Of a stretch of DNA of 64,000 nucleotides, positions 36,868 through 44,969 are shown in pieces (position 1 is the stretch's first letter; every line of letters starts with the position of its first letter). The position numbers and the translations under genes are program-made. The notes under the pieces are model-generated. The model saw nothing but the letters and a program-made list of their open reading frames with translations, had not been told where the DNA came from and did not search any database. The stretch is from Flavobacterium difficile (GTDB lineage Bacteria; Bacteroidota; Bacteroidia; Flavobacteriales; Flavobacteriaceae), in the NCBI RefSeq assembly GCF_011392115.1, contig NZ_JAAJBT010000002.1:496001-560000 (forward strand). The letters are read 5' to 3'.

Positions 36868-37905
36868 ATGACAAAAATAAATTTCTTATCGATACCAAAT
36901 CCCGACAAAAAAGTCATTTACCAACAACTAAGCGATGAATCAAAAATTCCACCTTTTGCCGTAGAAAAAGATTGGTGGGTAGTCCAAATATTGGCTACTA
37001 TTTTTGAAATGCCAATAGGTAAACATTTAGTATTCAAAGGCGGAACATCACTAAGCAAATCATGGAATCTGATAAGTCGTTTTTCAGAAGATGTAGATTT
37101 AGCCATTGACCCAAAATTTCTTGGTTTTGAAGGCGAACTAAAAAAGAAAGACATTACAGCCTTACGTAAAGCAGCAAATCAATACATATCAAATACATTC
37201 TATCCAGAGCTAATACAAAAAATGATAGAAAAAGGATTCACAAATCTAAACTGGGACATAATAAACACCCAAGAATCCGACCAAGATCCAAAAATAATAC
37301 TAATGTATTATCCTAACGTAATTGAATCCGTTGGGTACATACAACCAAAAGTCCAAATCGAAATAGGCTGTCGTTCCTTGAGAGAACCACAAAAAATAGC
37401 AGAATTTAATGCTTTAGTAGACGAATATTATCCTAATACAAATTTTGCAATGCCAAGTATAAAAGTTCCTACAGTGGTCCCTGAAAGAACATTTTTGGAA
37501 AAAATATTTTTATTACACGAAGAATTTAGCAAACCAACACAAGCCATAAGAATAGAAAGATTAAGCCGACACTTATACGATATCTATCAATTATCAAAAA
37601 CCGAAATAAAACAAAAAGCTTTAAACGATAACGAATTATACGAGACCATAGTCAATCACAGACACAATTTTACCCGAATCAGCAAAGTAGATTACAACAA
37701 GCATCAACCTCAAACTATAAATCCAATTCCACCAACAGAAGTTATAAAAGAATGGGAAGCAGATTATAATACCATGTTGACAGAGATGATTTATGACGAA
37801 GCTCCAACATTTCAAAAATTAATTGATGAAATAGCACAATTAAAAACAGAAATAAACAACTTAAATTGGAAAATGAAAACAGAATTTCCATTGCCAAAAT
37901 CATAA
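36868..37905 (+). CDS. AbiEii-type nucleotidyltransferase toxin
   Basis: 345 residues. Nucleotidyltransferase motifs are visible: VFKGGTSLSKSW (~55-66) with the GS/GT helix, and FSEDVDLAID (~71-80) with the two catalytic aspartates, plus VQIEIGCRS (~165) as the third acidic position. Homologous toxins block growth by adding nucleotides to tRNA and give abortive phage defence. A C-terminal helix may be coiled coil (LIDEIAQLKTEINNLNWKM). It directly follows AbiEi. Confidence 0.87.
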   Translation: MTKINFLSIPNPDKKVIYQQLSDESKIPPFAVEKDWWVVQILATIFEMPIGKHLVFKGGTSLSKSWNLISRFSEDVDLAIDPKFLGFEGELKKKDITALRKAANQYISNTFYPELIQKMIEKGFTNLNWDIINTQESDQDPKIILMYYPNVIESVGYIQPKVQIEIGCRSLREPQKIAEFNALVDEYYPNTNFAMPSIKVPTVVPERTFLEKIFLLHEEFSKPTQAIRIERLSRHLYDIYQLSKTEIKQKALNDNELYETIVNHRHNFTRISKVDYNKHQPQTINPIPPTEVIKEWEADYNTMLTEMIYDEAPTFQKLIDEIAQLKTEINNLNWKMKTEFPLPKS

Positions 37906-37910
37906 TAGCT

Positions 37911-38025
37911 TGTTATAATGGAAAATTAAGTACGTTTTAATCGTTTTAGTGGAAAATAATTGTCTTAATAGCTACATTTATTCGTTTTAATGGAAAATTT
38001 TTGATTAAAAGCTATGTTTTTTAGT
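37911..38025 (+). repeat. Decayed tandem repeat with TTTTARTGGAAAAT core
   Basis: Three copies of the core T-ATAATGGAAAAT / TTTTAGTGGAAAAT / TTTTAATGGAAAAT lie at about 37912, 37943 and 37984. The last two units are 41 bp apart and share CTTAATAGCTAC / ATTAAAAGCTAT flanks. Nothing else is seen from there to 38183. Confidence 0.5.
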
Positions 38026-38183
38026 CAACATCTTTAAACCCATTAAAACAAATAATAATTTTTGCAGATAGTAGAATAGGAACGCTTCGCTGAAGTAGTT
38101 TCACCCACCCAGTCCAACGCTCTACACTGAATTACTGGTATTTTGTCCATTTTTAGCACTTGTTTTATCCCAGTAAGTCAAAT

Positions 38184-38398
38184 AAAAAAAGACACTTTGG
38201 TTTTCATAAAAGAAGAAAAAAACATTCCGTTTTTAAGGTACGTCTCTTGAAAATGGGGTAAGCTCACTAATAAAGAGGAAAAAACACCCCACCCTACGGG
38301 CACCCCTCTTAAAAAGAGGGGAAGTTGGAACGGTAATTTTACACAATACTTCCACTCCTCGGAGGGTTGCCTGAAAGGCGGTGTGGAAAATGTTCCGG
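38184..38398 (+). repeat. Left copy of a ~210-bp direct repeat flanking DUF559
   Basis: Starts with AAAAAAAGACACTTTGG and contains ACGTCTCTTGAAAATGGGG, the palindrome CCCCTCTT-AAA-AAGAGGGG (38303-38321), CACAATACTTCCACTCCTCGG and the GCCTGAAAGGC hairpin. It is nearly identical to 38917-39128 apart from a handful of substitutions. Confidence 0.88.
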
Positions 38399-38422
38399 AA
38401 GGGTGCCAAGGTTTTTAATCGG

Positions 38423-38472
38423 TGAAAAAAAACACCCCGGCTTACAACCACCCCTCTTAAAAAGAGGGGAAA
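38423..38472 (+). repeat. Partial third copy of the DUF559-flanking repeat
   Basis: Contains AAAAACACCCCGGC, ACCCCTCTTAAAAAGAGGGG with the same palindrome (38451-38469), and ends 21 bases before the DUF559 start. Only the middle ~50 bp of the unit are present. Confidence 0.7.
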
Positions 38473-38492
38473 ATTATAAGTAAAAAACTAAA

Positions 38493-38918
38493 ATGAAAAC
38501 AGAAATAGTAACACATATAAACGGCAATCCTATTTTCAGAAGAAATATACCCATTCTGCCAGCCAATCAAGCATTGCGAAGTAGGGCTCGGGCACTACGA
38601 AAAGCTGGCGTTTTATCGGAGGTTATTTTCTGGAGACAAGTTCGTGCTAGAAGTTTTTGGAATATCGATTTTGACAGGCAACGAATTATTGGAAATTTTA
38701 TTGTCGATTTTTATGTAAAATCCTTAGGATTAATTATTGAAGTTGATGGCTCTAGTCATAATGATAATGAAGATTATGATGCAATGAGAGAAGAATTTCT
38801 AATTAATCAGGGATTGAATGTTTATAGAATTTCTGATTTTAGAGTAAAACAAGATCTAGATAATGTAATGAAAGAATTAGAAAATTATATTATAGCAAAT
38901 TATGGCGTATCAGAGTAA
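38493..38918 (+). CDS. DUF559 Vsr-like nuclease domain protein
   Basis: 141 residues. The segment EVIFWRQVRARSF, then IIGNFIVDFYVKSLGLIIEVDGSSH (FIVDFY Asp; IEVDG Glu/Asp), followed by MREEFLINQGLNVYRISDFRV, matches DUF559, related to Vsr/PD-(D/E)XK endonucleases. The N terminus (HINGNPIFRRNIPILPANQALRSRARALRKAG, seen in parts) is an added basic segment. It stands alone between near-identical repeats, and the right copy starts at its stop codon. I infer a nuclease linked to the spread or upkeep of the flanking repeats. Confidence 0.85.
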   Translation: MKTEIVTHINGNPIFRRNIPILPANQALRSRARALRKAGVLSEVIFWRQVRARSFWNIDFDRQRIIGNFIVDFYVKSLGLIIEVDGSSHNDNEDYDAMREEFLINQGLNVYRISDFRVKQDLDNVMKELENYIIANYGVSE

Positions 38919-39128
38919 AAAAGACACTTTGGTTTTCATAAAAGAAGAAAAAACATTCCGTTTTTAAGGTACGTCTCTTGAAAATGGGGTAAGCTCACTA
39001 ATAAAGAGGAAAAAACACCCCACCCTACGGGCACCCCTCTTAAAAAGAGGGGAAGTAAGAACGGTAATTTTACACAATACTTCCACTCCTCGAAGGGGTG
39101 CCTGAAAGGCGGGGTGGAAAATACTCCG
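38917..39128 (+). repeat. Right copy of the DUF559-flanking direct repeat
   Basis: Same content and order as 38184-38398: AAAAAAGACACTTTGG, the ACGTCTCTTGAAAATGGGG segment, palindrome at 39034-39052, CTCCTCGAAGGGGTGCCTGAAAGGC. It begins right at the end of the DUF559 gene. Confidence 0.88.
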
Positions 39129-39159
39129 TAGAAGTGTTCGTAGAGCGAAGAGGAAAATG

Positions 39160-39214
39160 TATATCAACATTTTGCCGTGAAATAACATAGTAAATGTTGA
39201 TAAATGTTGATATA
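39160..39214. repeat. AAATGTTGAT repeats, two direct and one inverted
   Basis: TATATCAACATTT (39160-39172) faces AAATGTTGATATA (39202-39214), and one more AAATGTTGAT precedes the latter directly. They lie 44 bases before the DUF2130 remnant and could be its old operator. Confidence 0.5.
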
Positions 39215-39257
39215 AAATATAAAAAACAAGAAACGCACCACTAAAAACTATAAAATT

Positions 39258-39596
39258 ATGAACGAAATTATATGTCCCCATTGTCATTAAGCCTTTAAAG
39301 TAGATGAAGCCGGTTATGCCGATATTCTGAAACAAGTTCGCGACCATCAGTTTGAAGAGGAACTTCAAAATCGGTTATCTTTAGCAGAAAAAGACAAATA
39401 AAGTGCTATACTAATTGCAGAAGCTCAAGTTCGTGAAGTTTTACTAGAACAGTTGATGCAAAAGGTTACTGCCATCGCCTTAAAAGTAACATCTAGTCAA
39501 GAGACGACAAGAATACTGAGTCAACAAACTAAAATTCCGGTAGGAAAATTTCTTTTAGATTCGCATCCTTCTGATGCAATGGAACTTATTTACTAA
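39258..39596 (+). pseudogene. DUF2130 gene remnant with in-frame stop codons
   Basis: Read from the ATG at 39258, the frame encodes MNEIICPHCH, stop, AFKVDEAGYADILKQVRDH, then QFEEELQNRLSLAEKDK, stop, SAILIAEAQVREVLLEQL and a tail ending before the TAA at 39594-39596. The first ~70 codons match the N terminus of DUF2130 proteins (zinc-ribbon start, FKVDE-GYADILKQVRD, coiled coil). Two stop codons and loss of the main domain show that it is inactive. The last ~45 codons are not recognised. 39597-39841 holds nothing I can name. Confidence 0.75.
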
Positions 39597-39841
39597 ACTA
39601 CTCAGTAAACGATAAACATCACTTTTTTCACCTCAATAAGTATATTTCCAGAAGAAAAAAAAGTTAATTGATTAAATTAATCAAAATATAGGTTAAGAAT
39701 AATATAATTTTCTCATTTCTACAGTTATTTTAAACGTAAACATTTTTACTTTATTACCTTGATTTAATTGATAATTCTATTCCATTCCAAATAGATTCTA
39801 ATCTTTTACATCGAATTAAAATTAAAATTTTTATTGATTTT

Positions 39842-39884
39842 ACGGATTTCCGTAAAATCATTTTTTTTTTATATGGTAGTTTTG
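39842..39884 (+). promoter_or_regulatory. Palindromic activator-like site and promoter of the Ter operon
   Basis: The perfect palindrome ACGGAT-TTCCGT-type 12-mer ACGGATTTCCGT sits at 39842-39853. It is followed by AAAATCA and a T run, then a -7 box TAGTTTTG (39877-39884). The palindrome centre is about 30 bp before the -7, near -42 from the expected start, a place typical of activator sites. A long leader (~125 nt) precedes terD. Confidence 0.6.
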
Positions 39885-40013
39885 AAAAGTAGAACTTGTT
39901 TAAGATTTGACGGGGATATATAAAAACACACAGTTATTACATTATAATTGGATTACGATATTAGATGAAAAACAATTCTCACGATACTAAAATTTTTACA
40001 TTATTTTTTTAAT

Positions 40014-40589
40014 ATGGCAATTAATTTACAAAAAGGGCAAAAAATTGATATTGGATTATCAAAAATTACCATTGGTTTAGGATGGGATCCTAATGAGGGT
40101 ACGGGTCATGATTTTGACTTAGATGCTTCAGCAATTATGATAGATGAAAATAGAAAATTACTTGGAGAAGAGTATTTTATTTTTTACAATAATTTGAATT
40201 CACCCGATGGTTCGCTGACTCATACAGGAGATGATCCAACTGGAGGAAATAGCGATGGTGATGATGATGAAGCAATTAAAGTTGACTTAAATAAGGTTCA
40301 TGAAAGAGTTCAAGAAATTTTGTTTGTAGTAACAATTGAAGATTTTGAAAGAAGAAAACAGAATTTCGGTCAAGTTAGAAACTCATACATAAGAATTGTT
40401 GACGATGCTTCTAATACCGAAATTGCAAAATATGAATTAGACGAAGATTTTTCAATTGAAACAGGTGTAGAGTTTGGTAGACTTTACAAGCGAAATGGAC
40501 AGTGGAAATTTGAAGCTTCTGGAATTGGATATAAAGCGGATTTAGGATACTTTTTGGAAAAATATTATTCAGGTCAAATAATTAAATAA
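40014..40589 (+). CDS. terD: TerD family protein (first copy)
   Basis: 191 residues, the calcium-binding TerD fold of tellurite/stress-response loci. Motifs: MAINLQKGQKIDI, IGLGWDPNEGTGHDFDLDASAIM (seen in parts), GSLTHTGDDPTGGNSDGDDDEA with the acidic metal-binding loop, and RKQNFGQVRNSYIRI. The end FEASGIGYKADLGYFLEKY is typical. It is the first gene of a co-directional operon running to ~50684. Confidence 0.93.
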   Translation: MAINLQKGQKIDIGLSKITIGLGWDPNEGTGHDFDLDASAIMIDENRKLLGEEYFIFYNNLNSPDGSLTHTGDDPTGGNSDGDDDEAIKVDLNKVHERVQEILFVVTIEDFERRKQNFGQVRNSYIRIVDDASNTEIAKYELDEDFSIETGVEFGRLYKRNGQWKFEASGIGYKADLGYFLEKYYSGQIIK

Positions 40590-41276
40590 TTGGAAATAAT
40601 AAAGTCAATAGATTTTTTAGTCGGACTTGGTTATAAACATATTTCATTTGATTTATGGTTGACATTGATTAAATCAAATCCAAATTATAAATCGAAGAGA
40701 AATCAATTATTTAAAGATTTTTTTGAAATAGAGTATAACATTGAAATAGTATCTCAAAAAGTTAGATACTATGATGTTGTTTGTAATTCCATCAATGAAA
40801 AGACTGGAAAAAATATAGATACAGATGAGATTTATCTTTTAATATTGAGTTCATTAGGTTATGATTTAAACAAATTGAACCGAAAAATGTTAGAGGAGTT
40901 TTATAAAGAATCGGAAAAGATTTTTTTTGAAAATGAACCAATGTTTATTAATAGTAATACACATCAAATTTTTAACGATTTAAAAAATAATGGTATAACT
41001 ATGAATGTTTTGAGTAATACAGGTTTCATTAAAGGAAAAACCTTAAGGTTGTTATTAGATAAAAATAATTTAGGTGGTTTTTTTGACTTTCAGATTTATT
41101 CTGATGAGTGTAATTATTCAAAACCTAATATTGAAATTTTCAACTTAGTTTATGATAGAATAGCGATTAAAAATAGTTTTTCTAAAAGCCAAGTTCTCCA
41201 CATAGGTGATAATTTGATAGCAGATTGTGATGGAGCAAAAGCTTTCGGATTTTCAACTTTACATTTTAAAAATTGA
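40590..41276 (+). CDS. HAD-superfamily hydrolase of the Ter operon
   Basis: 228 residues; the only workable start is the TTG directly after the terD stop. HAD motifs: FDLWLTL (D21 nucleophile; the usual second Asp is W23), MNVLSNTGF (Ser, motif II), YSKPNIEIF (Lys, motif III) and HIGDNLIADCDGAKAFGF (motif IV). Loss of the second aspartate occurs in other HAD subfamilies and may change the reaction. In Ter loci a HAD phosphatase with a PRTase is part of a predicted nucleotide-like metabolite module (Anantharaman, Iyer and Aravind). The end reaches the PRTase start region. Confidence 0.82.
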   Translation: MEIIKSIDFLVGLGYKHISFDLWLTLIKSNPNYKSKRNQLFKDFFEIEYNIEIVSQKVRYYDVVCNSINEKTGKNIDTDEIYLLILSSLGYDLNKLNRKMLEEFYKESEKIFFENEPMFINSNTHQIFNDLKNNGITMNVLSNTGFIKGKTLRLLLDKNNLGGFFDFQIYSDECNYSKPNIEIFNLVYDRIAIKNSFSKSQVLHIGDNLIADCDGAKAFGFSTLHFKN

Positions 41277-41280
41277 CAAA

Positions 41281-42087
41281 TTGAATAAATCATATAGTTT
41301 ACATAAAATAACTTCCAAAAGTAATTTAACCTTTAATCCTTCTGATTATAGTTGGTTTAAATTTGGTGATAAAGACTTTGCTAAAAAATTTGCTAAAGAA
41401 CTTTTCGATGGATTTATAATTAGTAACAGTAAAAAAATACTTGAACAAAATGAAATTATTATTTTGCCAAGTCCATATTTATCTATACCAACTGCTTCCA
41501 ATTTTTTGTGTTTTTATTTTAAAGAATTTCTAAACAAATTTCTATTTGAAAATAATAAAAAAGCAGCTATTGAATCAAAAATTTACAGAAATCAAACATA
41601 TGTTACAGATTATGGGAATCTTGATTTTGAAGATAGAGTTAAATTAATTTCAAATGACACCTATTATATAGACAAAGAATTTATAAATGGGAAATTTTGT
41701 CTTTTTTTAGATGATATTAAAATCACTGGTAGTCATGAGCATACAGTGAACAAAATCCTAAGTCAATATAATGTAAAAGGAGACTTTTACTTTCTTTATT
41801 TCGCTGAATTAGTAAACAAAGACATACATCCAAATATAGAAAATTACTTTAATTATTTCTCAGTAAAAGGTATTGAAGAAATTATTGATGTAGTTAACAG
41901 AGACAACTTTCAATTCAATACTCGAATTGTAAAGTATATTTTAAATTTAAATGAGGATGAATTAACGCTTTTGTTGAATAGTATAAATTCTCTCAGAAGA
42001 GAAGAGTTATTCCTATTATCAATTAGTAACAATTATCATCAAATAAGAGAATACAATAAAAATTTGACAACTATAAAAACAATTTAA
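41281..42087 (+). CDS. Phosphoribosyltransferase-like protein of the Ter operon
   Basis: 268 residues from the TTG at 41281; a longer form from a GTG at 41227 would overlap the HAD gene by 50 bases and is less likely. The PRPP-binding loop is FCLFLDDIKITGSHEHT (two acidic residues then TGS), the type I PRTase signature. Upstream, IILPSPYLSIPTASNF fits the strand-loop that binds pyrophosphate. The base substrate is not clear. Pairing with HAD and TerD suggests synthesis of a modified nucleotide-like compound; that is published inference for the family, not proven here. Confidence 0.75.
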   Translation: MNKSYSLHKITSKSNLTFNPSDYSWFKFGDKDFAKKFAKELFDGFIISNSKKILEQNEIIILPSPYLSIPTASNFLCFYFKEFLNKFLFENNKKAAIESKIYRNQTYVTDYGNLDFEDRVKLISNDTYYIDKEFINGKFCLFLDDIKITGSHEHTVNKILSQYNVKGDFYFLYFAELVNKDIHPNIENYFNYFSVKGIEEIIDVVNRDNFQFNTRIVKYILNLNEDELTLLLNSINSLRREELFLLSISNNYHQIREYNKNLTTIKTI

Positions 42088-42089
42088 AA

Positions 42090-42644
42090 ATGGCAATTAA
42101 TTTACAAAAAGGGCAAAGAGAAAATATTAACTCTCCTAGATTTACAATTGGACTTGGATGGGATACAAATGAATCTTCAACAGGGCAAGGTTTTGACTTA
42201 GATGCATCGGTATTTGTGTTAGGCGAAAACAAAAAATTACTTTCTGATGGTCATTTCATTTTTTACAACAATTTGAGCTCACCAGATGGTGCTGTGGTTC
42301 ATACAGGTGATAATTTAACTGGAGATGGAGATGGAGATGACGAACAAGTAAATGTTGACCTTGGTAAAATTGACAATAATGCATCTGAAATATGTTTAGT
42401 TGTAACTATTCATGATGCTGAGGTTAGAAAGCAAAATTTTGGTCAAGTAAGAAATTCGTTCATTAGAATATTTGATACAAATACTAATCAAGAAATTTTA
42501 AAGTATGAATTAGATGAAGATTTCTCAATTGAAACAGCTGTTGAGTTTGGAAGAATATACAAGAGAAACAATGAATGGAAATTTGAAGCAGTTGGTATGG
42601 GAATGAAAGGTGGATTACAAGATTATTTAAACAAGTATAACTAA
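42090..42644 (+). CDS. terD: TerD family protein (second copy)
   Basis: 184 residues and very similar to the first TerD at both ends (MAINLQKGQ; QVRNSFIRIFDTN; YELDEDFSIETAVEFGRIYKRN). The acidic loop is TGDGDGDDEQVNVDLGKI. It lies two bases after the PRTase gene. The repeats within the operon point to tandem duplication; the three TerD-like proteins may form hetero-oligomers. Confidence 0.93.
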   Translation: MAINLQKGQRENINSPRFTIGLGWDTNESSTGQGFDLDASVFVLGENKKLLSDGHFIFYNNLSSPDGAVVHTGDNLTGDGDGDDEQVNVDLGKIDNNASEICLVVTIHDAEVRKQNFGQVRNSFIRIFDTNTNQEILKYELDEDFSIETAVEFGRIYKRNNEWKFEAVGMGMKGGLQDYLNKYN

Positions 42645-42659
42645 TATAAAACAATAAAA

Positions 42660-43271
42660 ATGGCAATTAATTTAACAAAAGGTCAAAAAATTGATTTAAG
42701 AAAAAATTCAGGAGATTCACTAACAAATATTTGTGTTGGTGTTAATTGGGGTGCAATTGAAAAAAAAGGATTTTGGGGCAATACTAAGTTTGAATCAGTA
42801 GATTTAGATGCAAGCTGTATTACTTTTGATGATAACAAGAATCCGTTAGAGGTTATTTATTTTGGTAATTTAAAATCTGAAAATGGATCAATTAAGCATA
42901 GTGGTGATGATTTGGTTGGGGATACAGGTGGCGATGATGGATTGGATAATGAGATTATCTCTGTTGATTTGACTAAAATAAATCCAAACGTTTCTAAAAT
43001 AGCATTTGTATTAAATAGTTTTAAAGGGCAGGATTTTAAAATTATTCCATTCGCATCCATTCGCATCTATGAGGGAACCCCAACTAGGGTAAATGAAGTT
43101 TTTGCAACTTATGATATTGCAAATGACCCTACTTTTAGTGGTAAAGTTTCTATGGTATTAGGAATATTTTACAAGAGAAATGGTGAGTGGAAATTTAATG
43201 CTGTTGGTGAGCCTACAAATGATAGAGATTTAAAAGCTACAATTTTTTCAGTAATATCTAAATATCTATAA
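42660..43271 (+). CDS. TerD/TerZ-like protein (third copy, divergent)
   Basis: 203 residues, more divergent than the other two. It has an extra loop at residues 25-45 (CVGVNWGAIEKKGFWGNTKF) and the acidic segment GDTGGDDGLDNEIISVDLTKI. The N-terminal MAINLTKGQKIDLRK matches the TerD/TerZ opening. It ends one base before the first vWA gene. Confidence 0.88.
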   Translation: MAINLTKGQKIDLRKNSGDSLTNICVGVNWGAIEKKGFWGNTKFESVDLDASCITFDDNKNPLEVIYFGNLKSENGSIKHSGDDLVGDTGGDDGLDNEIISVDLTKINPNVSKIAFVLNSFKGQDFKIIPFASIRIYEGTPTRVNEVFATYDIANDPTFSGKVSMVLGIFYKRNGEWKFNAVGEPTNDRDLKATIFSVISKYL

Positions 43272-43272
43272 A

Positions 43273-43911
43273 ATGAGAAGATTACCAGTTTATTTATTGT
43301 TAGACACATCAGGTTCTATGAGTGGAGAACCTATTGAGGCCGTTAAAAATGGTGTTCAAGTAATGATTTCTTCACTAAGACAAAACCCACAAGCTATTGA
43401 AACAGCTTTTATTAGTGTTATTACTTTTGATAGTGTTGCACAACAAATTATTCCTTTGACTGATTTAGCTTCCTTTCAAATGGTAGATATTAAAGCAATA
43501 GGAGTTACCGCTTTAGGTGATGCGTTGAAACTAGTTTCAAATAAAATCGATAATGAGGTGGCAAAAACTACTATGGAACAAAAGGGTGATTGGAAGCCTT
43601 TAGTTTTCATAATGACAGATGGTATTCCTACAGATGATTGGCAATCAGGTTTAAACGAGTTTAAGCAACGTAAAACCGCTTTTACAGTAGCATGTGCGGC
43701 TGGTAGTGGTGCAGATACAAATATCTTAAAACAAATTACAGAAAATGTGGTTAGTTTAGATACAGCTGATAGTGCTAGTATTGGAAAATTTTTCCAATGG
43801 GTAACAGCTTCAATCGGTGTTTCCTCAACAAAAGTTGAAGATAGTGGAAAAGACGTTACTGGTCTTAATGAATTACCTCCACCTCCTGCAGAATTAAACA
43901 TTGTTGTATAA
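43273..43911 (+). CDS. TerY-type von Willebrand factor A protein 1
   Basis: 212 residues, a stand-alone vWA domain. The MIDAS motif is LLLDTSGSMSGEPIEA (residues ~7-22), with the threonine in VTALGDAL and the aspartate in MTDGIPTD. Such TerY proteins are adaptors in the TerY-P triad with a PP2C phosphatase and a kinase. No membrane segment. The tail ends in a proline-rich PPPPAELNIVV shared with the second vWA protein, a possible binding peptide. Confidence 0.88.
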   Translation: MRRLPVYLLLDTSGSMSGEPIEAVKNGVQVMISSLRQNPQAIETAFISVITFDSVAQQIIPLTDLASFQMVDIKAIGVTALGDALKLVSNKIDNEVAKTTMEQKGDWKPLVFIMTDGIPTDDWQSGLNEFKQRKTAFTVACAAGSGADTNILKQITENVVSLDTADSASIGKFFQWVTASIGVSSTKVEDSGKDVTGLNELPPPPAELNIVV

Positions 43912-43920
43912 AAGTTAGTT

Positions 43921-44079
43921 ATGTCAAAATTTGGTTTTTCATTTTCACTTTTAAGGTTATTAGGCATAACAGGTATGAAACAAAGTTTTGCTAGAAAAAC
44001 TGGTGTGCCTACAACAAAAGGTGGCTTGGAAAGAAAGTTAGGAAATATGTTAATTCGTTCGATATTTAGAAGAAAATAA
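43921..44079 (+). CDS. Small basic protein (52 aa) between vWA genes
   Basis: A short frame beginning ATG at 43921 (MSKFGFSFSLLRLLGITG) and ending in IRSIFRRK, stop at 44079. It is strongly basic with a hydrophobic start. It fits exactly between two vWA genes, nine bases after the first and two before the second, so it is surely translated with them. I recall similar small proteins near Ter vWA genes, but assign no function. Confidence 0.65.
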   Translation: MSKFGFSFSLLRLLGITGMKQSFARKTGVPTTKGGLERKLGNMLIRSIFRRK

Positions 44080-44081
44080 AA

Positions 44082-44717
44082 ATGAGAAGATTACCAGTTT
44101 ACTTTTTATTAGATACTTCAGGTTCCATGTATGGAGAACCTATTCATGCTTTAAATAATGCGCTTAGTGGTATGATAAATACACTAAGACAAGATCCACA
44201 GGCATTAGATTCGCTTTGGATTAGTATTATCACTTTTGATCGTGATGTTAATGAAGTTTGTCCGCTAACTGAATTAGCAATGTTTCAATTACCTGAGATA
44301 ACTTGTCCGCAAAGTGGTCCTACCCATACAGGAAAGGCTTTGGAACTACTTTACACTAAAGTGCAATCAGACATAAAAAAGAGCACAGAAAATCAAAAGG
44401 GTGACTGGAAACCATTACTTTTTTTGTTCACTGATGGTAAACCATCCGACATTCAATTATATAATGAAATTGCACCTAAAGTGAGAAACTTGAATTTTGG
44501 TGCTATTGTGGCATGTGCTGCTGGTAATTTAGCAGATGATTCAAAATTAAAAGTACTTACTGATGATGTTGTACATCTGGATAATGCGGATAGTGCTACA
44601 TTAAAACAATTCTTTAAATGGGTTTCTGAAACTATTGAACAAGGAAACAAGAGTCAAGGAACAGGTGAAAGTGTTGCATTACCACCGCCACCAAGTGAAA
44701 TAACATTAGTAATATGA
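44082..44717 (+). CDS. TerY-type von Willebrand factor A protein 2
   Basis: 211 residues; a paralogue of the first TerY protein (MRRLPVYFLLDTSGSMYGEPIHA; FTDGKPSD). It is missing the usual second Asp at the end of the last MIDAS segment (GKPSD instead of GIPTD) but keeps the core metal site. Tail: PPPPSEITLVI, the same C-terminal motif as protein 1. Its stop overlaps the next start in ATGA. Confidence 0.88.
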   Translation: MRRLPVYFLLDTSGSMYGEPIHALNNALSGMINTLRQDPQALDSLWISIITFDRDVNEVCPLTELAMFQLPEITCPQSGPTHTGKALELLYTKVQSDIKKSTENQKGDWKPLLFLFTDGKPSDIQLYNEIAPKVRNLNFGAIVACAAGNLADDSKLKVLTDDVVHLDNADSATLKQFFKWVSETIEQGNKSQGTGESVALPPPPSEITLVI

Positions 44718-44968
44718 TGAAAATAATTCCAATTGTATTAAATATTCTAATTATAGGGTTGTTTTTATATTCAAAATTATTGCCTTATAAAGATAAATTG
44801 AATCCTCAGTACAAAAAAATTTTTGACTTTTTCAATAGTTTATTTACTCCAATTTTTAATTTTCTAAAAAATATTATAAAACCATTTCAAGTTGGTTTTG
44901 GATTGTTTGTAGATATGTCACAAATTGTTTTATTAATTATTTTTCTACTACTTTTAAATTTGATTTAA
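44714..44968 (+). CDS. Small membrane protein in the Ter operon
   Basis: 84 residues with two predicted membrane helices (IPIVLNILIIGLFLY and FVDMSQIVLLIIFLLLLNLI). The start overlaps the vWA stop (ATGA). No family recognised. The position between vWA proteins suggests it anchors the signalling complex; this is inference. Confidence 0.6.
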   Translation: MMKIIPIVLNILIIGLFLYSKLLPYKDKLNPQYKKIFDFFNSLFTPIFNFLKNIIKPFQVGFGLFVDMSQIVLLIIFLLLLNLI

Positions 44969-44969
44969 C

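Noticed and set aside
41227-41280. GTG start of the PRTase gene overlapping the HAD gene by 50 bases
   Set aside because: The upstream part reads the HAD C-terminal codons in another frame; the TTG at 41281 gives a clean four-base gap.
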